The translations under genes were made by a program, and so were the position numbers. Of a stretch of DNA of 10,005 nucleotides, positions 4,887-10,005 are shown piece by piece. Source of the DNA: Halovivax sp. (lineage in GTDB: Archaea > Halobacteriota > Halobacteria > Halobacteriales > Natrialbaceae). The stretch lies in the NCBI GenBank assembly GCA_007119345.1, contig SKPV01000234.1:1-10005 (forward strand). Reading direction: 5' to 3'. Every line of letters begins with the position of its first letter. Position 1 is the stretch's first letter. The notes below the pieces were generated by a model that was not told the DNA's origin, made no database searches, and saw only the letters and a program-made list of their open reading frames with translations.

Positions 4887-7541
4887 CTAGGCCAGCCGCT
4901 CCAGCAGGCGCTCGCGAACGACCAGCAGGCAGGGCAACACCGTGAGACACGCCAGGAACGCGAAGACGATCGCGAGCCCGGTGACGAGGCCGAACCGCTG
5001 GAGCGGCGGCGCCAGCGCGAGCGCGAGGACGCCGAAGCCGGCGGCCGTCGTCGCGGCGCTCCCGAGCAGCGCGCCACCGGTCCCCGTAACGGTCGCCGTC
5101 AGCGCCGCCTCAAGGCTCTCGCGGCGCGCTCGTTCGTCGACGAACCGCTCGCCGACGTGGATGCTGTAGTCGACGCCCAGCCCGATCGCGAGGCTCGTGA
5201 TGACGGCCGTCTCGCTGTTGAACGGGAGATCGAGCAGCGCCATCGCCCCGAGCAGCCAGGCGAGCGCGGCGACGACGGGCGCGAGCGTGATCGCCCCCAG
5301 GGTGAGCGCGCCGTGGCGCAGCCAGTAGAGCGCCGTCAGGAAGACCAGGATCACCGCGAGCGTCACCGCGAACGCCTGGACGAGCGTCTCCAGCAGAGCG
5401 TCCTGGATCACCGCCGTCTGGACGGGGCCGCCGGTCGCCACCGCCGTCACGCCGGCGCTCGACTCGATCGAGGCCGCGACGGCGCGGACGTCCTCGGCGA
5501 CCGACTGCGCGGAGGCGTCCCCGCGGACGCTCAGCGTCAGCCGGACCGACTCGTAGCTGCCGTCGTCTGCGCGTTCGATCGCCGTCGCGGCGCGCTCGGC
5601 GTCGGCGTCGAACATGACGTCGTAGAGGCCCGCGAGATCCTGGTTCGGCACGCCGTCGCCGTTCGCGTCCCGCTCCTCGAGTGCCTCGCGGACGGCGTCG
5701 TCCTCGGCGGCGAGTTCGCGGGCGACCGAGAGCGGGCCCTCGATGGCGGCTCGTCCCTCGGCGTCGACGTCGATCGTGTCGCGGTCGGTTCCGTCCGTTC
5801 GGGCGTCTTCGATCGCCTCGAAAAGTGCGGGATCGGTGACGTCGCCGCGTATCAGTATCTCGGCCCGCGAGCCCTCGCCGCGATCCTGGAAGTTCGCCGC
5901 GAGGTACTCGGCGTCGTCGGCGATCGTGTACGTCTCCGGCGCGAGGGGGCCGGGAAGCGACTGGGCCCACTCCGGGGCGTCCTGGGGGAGGAAGTCGGCT
6001 TCGTTGAACTCCGTGTCGATCGTCGTCGCCCCGTAGGCGCCGGCGGTCGCGAGCAGAAAGGCGACCACCACGACGCCGAGCGGTGCCCGGCGGGCGAGCG
6101 CCACCCCGCTCGAGAGCGCTCGATTCACCGGGCCGGGCGTGACACCAAACGGCCGTTTCGCACGGTTTCGGCCGAACCGGTTCTCGAGCAGGCCGTCGAC
6201 CTCGACTTTCAGCGCCGGCACCAGAACGCCGAACGCGACGAACGTCGCGAAGATGCCGCCCGCCGAGAGGATCGCGAAGTCCCGGATCGCCGGCAGCGGA
6301 CTGACGACGTTCGAGAGGAAGCCGACGCCGGTCGAGAACGTGGCGGCTGCGAGCGCGAGCACCACGCCCCCGAGACCGAGCGCCATCCCGGCGCGGATTC
6401 CACGGCGCACGCTCCGGGGCGACGCCCCGGCGTCGTCGGTCGTCCCGGGCCCGCCGTCCGTTCTCGCCGCGTTCCCGTCGGCGACGCTCTCGTCTTCGTC
6501 GAGCACCCCCGCACGCGCCTCTCGATACCGCATCACCACGTGTAACGAGTAGTCGATCGAGAGTCCGATCAGCAGGAACGGGACGGCGATCAGCAGCTGG
6601 CTCATCGGGATCTCGAACCAGCCCATCAACCCGGCGAGCCAGGCCATCACGACGGCGATTCCGAACAGGCCGACGAGGACGTCGACGACGTCCCGGTAGG
6701 TGATCGCCAGCACCGAGAGGACGAGCACAAGGGCGACGGGCGTGATGATGGCGAAGCTGTCGCCGACGGCGCTCGCGGAGGCGGCGTCGCTGATCCCCTG
6801 GCCGAACACGAAGCCGTCGTCGAAGCGCTGCTCGAACAGCGCCTCCAGGTCGACCTGCGCGTCGTGGGCGGCCTGGGGCTCCTCGTCCTCGCCACCGTCG
6901 TCGACCTGGAACACGAACGTCAGCCGCGACTCCGCCTGCGTAGAGCCGGGTTCGTACGAGGACGGGAGGAACGCGGTCGGATCCTCGCCAGAGTCGGCTC
7001 CCTGGCCGCCGCCGGGAGCGTCGGACTCCGGATCGAGGAGGGTTTCGAGCAGTTCCTCGACCTCCTCGTCGGAGCGCTCTTCGAGCGCCCCGATGCCCTC
7101 CTGGAGCGTCGGCTCCGACTCGTCCGGCGGTCCGTCGGCGTCCGCCGCCCGATCCTCGAAGACGGCGGCCGTGGCGACCAGGTTCTCGAGGCCGAGGAAG
7201 GCGTCGTCGGCGAGCGTCGCTTCGATCGACTCGTCGGCTCTCGCGTCCGCCTGCAAGCGGAGGCCGTCGAGCAGCGACTCCCGCGTCAGCACGTCGCCGC
7301 CCTCCTCGCGGACGACGAGCTGGGTGACGATCCGATCGTCCGTCTCGTAGCGCTCGTCGACGTAGTCGCCCGCGTCGGTTTCCGGCGAGTCGACCTCGAA
7401 CTCGCCGATGCCGGCGTCCTCGGTCTCGCCAACGGCGGCGCCGGCAGCCACGACCGCCGTCGACACCAGCAGGACGACCACGACGAGTCGACTGTTCGCG
7501 ACGAGCCAGTGCGCGTAGCGGTCGGCGAGCCGTCCCTTCAT
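4887..7541 (-). CDS. MMPL/RND-superfamily membrane transporter, 12 predicted membrane segments
   Basis: This 884-residue protein has the duplicated MMPL/RND layout. TM1 is at about 18-37, an extracytoplasmic domain follows (40-260), then TM2-TM6 (about 261-281, 286-307, 314-334, 384-410, 418-444). The second half has TM7 (485-505), a second domain (506-712) and TM8-TM12 (about 713-875). Each half carries the family motif in its fourth helix: GLSIDYSLHVVMRYRE (326-341) and GLGVDYSIHVGERF (787-800), with the conserved Asp-Tyr pair expected in proton coupling. Relatives export lipids, hopanoids or drugs; the substrate here is unknown. A disordered acidic loop (345-378) splits TM4 and TM5. Residues 625-635 (DANGDGVPNQD) look like a calcium-binding EF-hand loop. 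The start ATG follows GAGGG at 9 bases. It ends 9 bases from the fusion gene, tail to tail. Family is certain, role is not. Confidence 0.92.
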   Translation of the reverse strand: MKGRLADRYAHWLVANSRLVVVVLLVSTAVVAAGAAVGETEDAGIGEFEVDSPETDAGDYVDERYETDDRIVTQLVVREEGGDVLTRESLLDGLRLQADARADESIEATLADDAFLGLENLVATAAVFEDRAADADGPPDESEPTLQEGIGALEERSDEEVEELLETLLDPESDAPGGGQGADSGEDPTAFLPSSYEPGSTQAESRLTFVFQVDDGGEDEEPQAAHDAQVDLEALFEQRFDDGFVFGQGISDAASASAVGDSFAIITPVALVLVLSVLAITYRDVVDVLVGLFGIAVVMAWLAGLMGWFEIPMSQLLIAVPFLLIGLSIDYSLHVVMRYREARAGVLDEDESVADGNAARTDGGPGTTDDAGASPRSVRRGIRAGMALGLGGVVLALAAATFSTGVGFLSNVVSPLPAIRDFAILSAGGIFATFVAFGVLVPALKVEVDGLLENRFGRNRAKRPFGVTPGPVNRALSSGVALARRAPLGVVVVAFLLATAGAYGATTIDTEFNEADFLPQDAPEWAQSLPGPLAPETYTIADDAEYLAANFQDRGEGSRAEILIRGDVTDPALFEAIEDARTDGTDRDTIDVDAEGRAAIEGPLSVARELAAEDDAVREALEERDANGDGVPNQDLAGLYDVMFDADAERAATAIERADDGSYESVRLTLSVRGDASAQSVAEDVRAVAASIESSAGVTAVATGGPVQTAVIQDALLETLVQAFAVTLAVILVFLTALYWLRHGALTLGAITLAPVVAALAWLLGAMALLDLPFNSETAVITSLAIGLGVDYSIHVGERFVDERARRESLEAALTATVTGTGGALLGSAATTAAGFGVLALALAPPLQRFGLVTGLAIVFAFLACLTVLPCLLVVRERLLERLA

Positions 7542-7710
7542 CGACGGTCGCCCTCGTCGGTCGGGGCGCCGTGCCGGATCGGCGCGGTGATCGTACTTCC
7601 CCGACCCGTCCCGCAGACCGCGTCCGATCCCTCCGATCCGCCGCTCGCGCTCATTCGTCCCGACGGTCGTCTCCGGCGACCTAAAGCAGTTCTGCCAACG
7701 ACCGATGTTT

Positions 7711-7731
7711 CATAACCGAAAACGGATTATG
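7711..7731. promoter_or_regulatory. Near-perfect palindrome overlapping the promoter of the 217-residue gene
   Basis: CATAACCG (7711-7718), AAAA, then CGGATTATG (7723-7731) form an inverted repeat broken only by one extra A. The same bases include a plausible BRE/TATA region (gaaaacggattatg) 44-60 bases before the ATG at 7775, predicting transcription start near 7752. A protein bound here would block transcription factor B and TBP, so it is a good repressor-operator candidate. It sits in the 233-base gap between this gene and the divergent transporter, for which no clear TATA box was found. Confidence 0.5.
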
Positions 7732-7763
7732 CTCCCCGACGTAGGTCGATCCACACTCCGCTC

Positions 7764-7768
7764 GAGGA
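7764..7768 (+). promoter_or_regulatory. Shine-Dalgarno sequence for the 217-residue gene
   Basis: GAGGA lies 6 bases before the ATG at 7775, complementary to the 16S rRNA tail. With transcription predicted to start near 7752 this gives a short leader carrying a ribosome site, unlike the leaderless genes nearby, and it decides the start. Confidence 0.55.
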
Positions 7769-7774
7769 CCAGCC

Positions 7775-8428
7775 ATGAACACCGACGTCGATCGCGAACG
7801 GGGCGTGTTGAGTCCGGCAGACCGGGCGTACCTGCTCGGCGAGCGCGAAATGAGCCACGAACAGTCGAAACGAAACGCCGAGGCCCGGATCAGGCGGCGG
7901 GTTCGCCACGCCGTGCTCGACTTCGAGGTCCTGTTGCACACCCTCTCGCGGAAGGATCGGCGACTCGTCTTCGAGGACCTCCGCGAGGATCTCGAGTTCC
8001 TCGACGGCCTTCGGGCGTCGGTCGCGTTCGCGTACGTCGGCGCGACGGAGCAGGGACTGGACTTCGAGGAGGTGCTGGTGCCCGCCGTGCGAAGCTCGGA
8101 GGAGGTTCGCGCGGCCCGAGAGCGCGACGCGAACGTCTCGGTCGACGTCACCTTCGCGGTCGAGACGACGGTCGAAACGACGCTCCCGGGCGTCGCCGCC
8201 CGGCTCGAGGCGGGCGAACCCGTAACCCCGCGAGAGCTCTTCTCGCTGATCATGCAGGGCGAACACGACGCGACCACCCATGACCGAATCGAACTGGTCA
8301 GAGCCGACGCGGAGGCTGCTGACGACGAGTTTCTCGGGAGGCTGGCGGACTACCTCGACGGCGAGCTGGTCGAGGTGACGGACTCGCGGGCGCTGCTCCG
8401 GTTGGACGGCGAGGATTCCGGCGAGTAA
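7775..8428 (+). CDS. Protein of unknown function, soluble and acidic, 217 residues; looks like a conserved haloarchaeal type
   Basis: The function is not recognised. The 217-residue product starts MNTDVDRERGVLSPADRAYL, then LLGEREMSHEQSKRNAEARI, then helical RRRVRHAVLDFEVLLHTLSRKDRRLVFEDL (about 40-70), which resembles a conserved N-terminal module seen in haloarchaeal proteins of unknown role. A middle part (105-150) is richer in strand (NVSVDVTFAVETTVETTL) and the C-terminus (170-217) is acidic and helical. There is no signal peptide, membrane helix or cysteine. The MSHEQSKRNAEARIR element is basic and amphipathic and might bind nucleic acid or a partner, but this is a guess. A Shine-Dalgarno site and composition support the start. 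The promoter carries a strong palindrome, so expression is probably controlled. Its stop is three bases from the convergent hydrolase stop. Coding status is firm. Confidence 0.85.
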   Translation: MNTDVDRERGVLSPADRAYLLGEREMSHEQSKRNAEARIRRRVRHAVLDFEVLLHTLSRKDRRLVFEDLREDLEFLDGLRASVAFAYVGATEQGLDFEEVLVPAVRSSEEVRAARERDANVSVDVTFAVETTVETTLPGVAARLEAGEPVTPRELFSLIMQGEHDATTHDRIELVRADAEAADDEFLGRLADYLDGELVEVTDSRALLRLDGEDSGE

Positions 8429-8431
8429 CGT

Positions 8432-9223
8432 TCAGCCGTCGTCGTCGAGCCCGCGAACGAACTCCCGGACGACCTCGGTGAACCGTTCGGGCCGGTGGAG
8501 GTTGCAGATGTGACCGACCCCCTCGATGATCTCGACGTCGGCGCCGCCGACGGAGGCGTGCTCGTCCTCGCCGCCGCGCATCATCAGGTCGCGCTCGCCG
8601 TTGACGATCAGCGCCGGACCCGCGAAGGAGGCGAGCGCGGCCCGGAAGTTCCGCCCGGCGAGGTCGGGACCGGGCGTGCCGAACTCGCGGGGGTAGATCC
8701 CGGACTCGATGATCTCCGCCTCGGTCTCCCCCGAGAGATCGCGGTTGCGGACCCAGCGCTCGCCCGCCCGCCTGACTCCGCGCTCGACGAGGTCGCTCCG
8801 GGTCGCGAGTCGAGCGAGGCCGCCGGTGATCCGCGTCAGGAGGTTCATTCCGCGGACCGGGTTGGCGCTGCTCCCCACGACGACGAGGCCGTCGACCTTC
8901 TCGGGGAACCGGTTGGCGTACTCCGCGATCACGTAGCCGCCGAGCGAGAGGCCGACGAGCACCGCGCGTCCGCCGGCGGCCGAATCCACCACCTCGTCGA
9001 GCAGGTCGATCGCGGGCTCCAGGTCGAACGATTCGCCCGCTCGTTCGCCGTGGCCCGGGAGGTCCGGCGCGATCACCCGGAACTCGTCGGCGAGGGCGTC
9101 GCGCTGGGGCGCCCACATCTTCCGGGTGAACATCGCGCCGTGGACGAACACGATCGGCCGGCCGTCTTCGGGACCGGCGACGTCGAGTCCCCTGATCTCG
9201 GTCTCGGCTGTCGATGGCGTCAT
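8432..9223 (-). CDS. Alpha/beta-fold hydrolase, 263 residues
   Basis: This is a soluble alpha/beta hydrolase of normal length for the family. The oxyanion-hole motif is VFVHGAMFTRKMW (25-37), followed by IAPDLPGHGERAGES (51-65). The nucleophile elbow GLSLGG (91-96) places the catalytic serine at Ser93. The acid is probably Asp212 in NGERDLMM and the base His238 in GVGHICNLHRPERF (236-249), so the triad is complete. A variable lid lies at about 115-195. Relatives include esterases, lipases, C-C bond hydrolases and haloperoxidase-like proteins; the substrate cannot be told from sequence. The frame is open upstream to 9646, but that part is Arg/Gly-rich and the family N-terminus begins shortly after the ATG at 9223. 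A weak TATA-like ggtatgg (9251-9257) would give a leaderless transcript. It shares a tight convergent junction with the 217-residue gene. Confidence 0.9.
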   Translation of the reverse strand: MTPSTAETEIRGLDVAGPEDGRPIVFVHGAMFTRKMWAPQRDALADEFRVIAPDLPGHGERAGESFDLEPAIDLLDEVVDSAAGGRAVLVGLSLGGYVIAEYANRFPEKVDGLVVVGSSANPVRGMNLLTRITGGLARLATRSDLVERGVRRAGERWVRNRDLSGETEAEIIESGIYPREFGTPGPDLAGRNFRAALASFAGPALIVNGERDLMMRGGEDEHASVGGADVEIIEGVGHICNLHRPERFTEVVREFVRGLDDDG

Positions 9224-9401
9224 GGTCGGGGTCGGTACGCGCGGCGCTCCGGTATGGCTGGTGCCGGCAGTCGCCGTCGCGACGGGCCGCCGCCGGCGCC
9301 CCCTCTCTGCGGCCCCCGAACCCGATCCGCCGACGGCCTCCGCGTGCCGTCTCCGTCGGGAAGGTCTGTCGACGGCTCCCGCAGTGCGCCCCGGTCGCGA
9401 A

Positions 9402-9429
9402 AGGTTGAAACCGGATGGCCGATCAACCT
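9402..9429. promoter_or_regulatory. Inverted repeat in the hydrolase-valS intergenic region
   Basis: AGGTTGA (9402-9408) and TCAACCT (9423-9429) are perfect 7-base inverted arms with a 14-base loop. It lies 179 bases upstream of the hydrolase start and 216 bases upstream of valS, in a 421-base interval with no convincing gene. It may be an operator or the stem of a small transcript. Apart from this repeat, a possible leader ORF and the valS ribosome site, nothing was recognised in 9224-9644. Confidence 0.35.
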
Positions 9430-9576
9430 GTAGGTATGCGTCCGCCCGTCGCGGCCACCCGCCGTCACGACGGCTCGCGCGGCTCCGTTTTCGTAGGGGC
9501 CCCGTAGCCCCGCATCCACTCCCGATCGACGGACGTATCGTTCCCGACCGACACCGACGACCAACGACCAGTACGC

Positions 9577-9648
9577 ATGCACGCGGACACCACCTATCGG
9601 ATCCGATCGCCGAACCGACGACGCCCGCTCCGGGCGGTGAGACCATGA
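9577..9648 (+). other. Possible upstream ORF overlapping the valS start
   Basis: An ATG at 9577 opens a 23-codon frame whose TGA (9646-9648) overlaps the valS ATG (9645-9647) as ATGA. Such an overlap would allow translational coupling. The peptide is rich in arginine (MHADTTYRIRSPNRRRPLRA...), unlike the acidic proteins around it, and has a single valine codon, so a classical valine-sensing leader peptide is unlikely. It may simply be chance. Confidence 0.25.
9636..9640 (+). promoter_or_regulatory. Shine-Dalgarno sequence for valS
   Basis: GGTGA lies 4 bases before the ATG at 9645, a match to the anti-Shine-Dalgarno end of 16S rRNA at slightly short spacing. It implies valS has a leader rather than a leaderless transcript and supports this start. 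Confidence 0.5.
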
Positions 9649-10005
9649 GCCTCGAACCGGAAGAACGCGAGGTCGAGCCGGGCGACGACGAGCCCGCGCC
9701 GTCCCTCGACGGGAGCTACGATCCCGAGGAGATCGAACCCGCCTGGCAGCGACGATGGGTCGACGCCGAAACCTACGCCTACGGGGGCGAGCCGGGTCAG
9801 GACCCGAACACCGTCTACGCGATCGACACGCCGCCGCCGACGGTCTCGGGCAGCCTCCACATGGGTCACCTCTACGGTCACACGCTCCAGGACTTCGCGG
9901 CCCGCTTCCAGCGGATGGCGAACGGGGACGTCCTCTTCCCGTTCGGCTACGACGACAACGGCATCGCCTCCGAGCGACTGACCGAGGAGGAACTCGACAT
10001 CCGCC
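9645..10005 (+). CDS. valS: Valyl-tRNA synthetase, N-terminal part
   Basis: This enzyme attaches valine to tRNA-Val in the cytoplasm, a class Ia aminoacyl-tRNA synthetase. Only the first 120 codons are present. After an acidic extension of about 25 residues (MSLEPEEREVEPGDDEPAPS) comes LDGSYDPEEIEPAWQRRW, the usual ValS opening, then YAIDTPPPTVSGSLHMGHLY, whose HMGH is the class I HIGH motif, and FPFGYDDNGIASERLTEE of the catalytic Rossmann fold. The form PPTVSGxLHMGH points to ValS rather than LeuS or IleS. The KMSKS motif, editing domain and anticodon-binding domain lie beyond the right edge. The ATG at 9645 is preceded by a Shine-Dalgarno site. The acidic N-terminal extension fits a haloarchaeal protein. 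Identification is firm; completeness cannot be judged. Confidence 0.95.
   Translation, partial: MSLEPEEREVEPGDDEPAPSLDGSYDPEEIEPAWQRRWVDAETYAYGGEPGQDPNTVYAIDTPPPTVSGSLHMGHLYGHTLQDFAARFQRMANGDVLFPFGYDDNGIASERLTEEELDIR

Noticed and set aside
5157..6545. Plus-strand frame of 462 codons inside the transporter gene
   Set aside because: It is an Arg/Asp-rich mirror of the MMPL gene, which has full family motifs and membrane segments on the other strand.
9435..9506. A short frame of about 23 codons from ATG 9435
   Set aside because: It has no ribosome site, is Arg-rich, has no valine run and nothing supports translation.
9224..9646. Extension of the hydrolase frame to an ATG at 9646
   Set aside because: The added residues are Arg/Gly/Ala-rich and do not resemble a domain or signal peptide; the hydrolase fold begins just after 9223.

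Overview
The window comes from a haloarchaeon (class Halobacteria). G+C is very high with strong third-position bias, the predicted proteins are acidic, start sites lie about 25-35 bases downstream of TATA-like boxes (suggesting leaderless or short-leader transcripts), and the families are typical of that class: a membrane-tethered winged-helix regulator, an HFX_2341-type regulator, a Tat lipoprotein and a haloarchaeal-type valyl-tRNA synthetase. No rRNA, tRNA, insertion sequence, integrase or CRISPR array was seen. It reads as an ordinary chromosomal region with some unusual genes.

Layout, left to right: (1) a winged-helix regulator with one C-terminal membrane segment and an acidic repeat tail, minus strand, cut by the left edge; (2) a 367-base intergenic stretch with two sets of direct repeats and palindromes; (3) a 90-residue protein of unknown function, plus strand; (4) a convergent Tat-type lipoprotein made of two copies of an NTF2-like unit; (5) divergent from it, an HFX_2341-family regulator with a CARF-like sensor half, preceded by two palindromes; (6) an 18-base tandem repeat; (7) a single polypeptide joining an NAD(P)H:quinone-oxidoreductase-like flavodoxin fold to a UbiA prenyltransferase; (8) convergent with it, an 884-residue MMPL/RND-type transporter with an EF-hand-like loop in its second extracytoplasmic domain; (9) a palindrome over a promoter, then a 217-residue protein of unknown function; (10) a convergent alpha/beta hydrolase; (11) a leader region with a possible upstream ORF; and (12) the start of valS, cut by the right edge.

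Most genes are single transcription units arranged convergently or divergently, with gaps of 3 to 50 bases at the convergent ends, so no operon can be argued. A shared theme around the centre is inferred only: a quinone-reducing prenyltransferase fusion sits beside a lipid-transporter-like MMPL protein and downstream of a one-component sensor-regulator. The most notable item is the reductase-UbiA fusion, which keeps both prenyltransferase aspartate motifs and suggests reduction of a quinone ring coupled to its prenylation.
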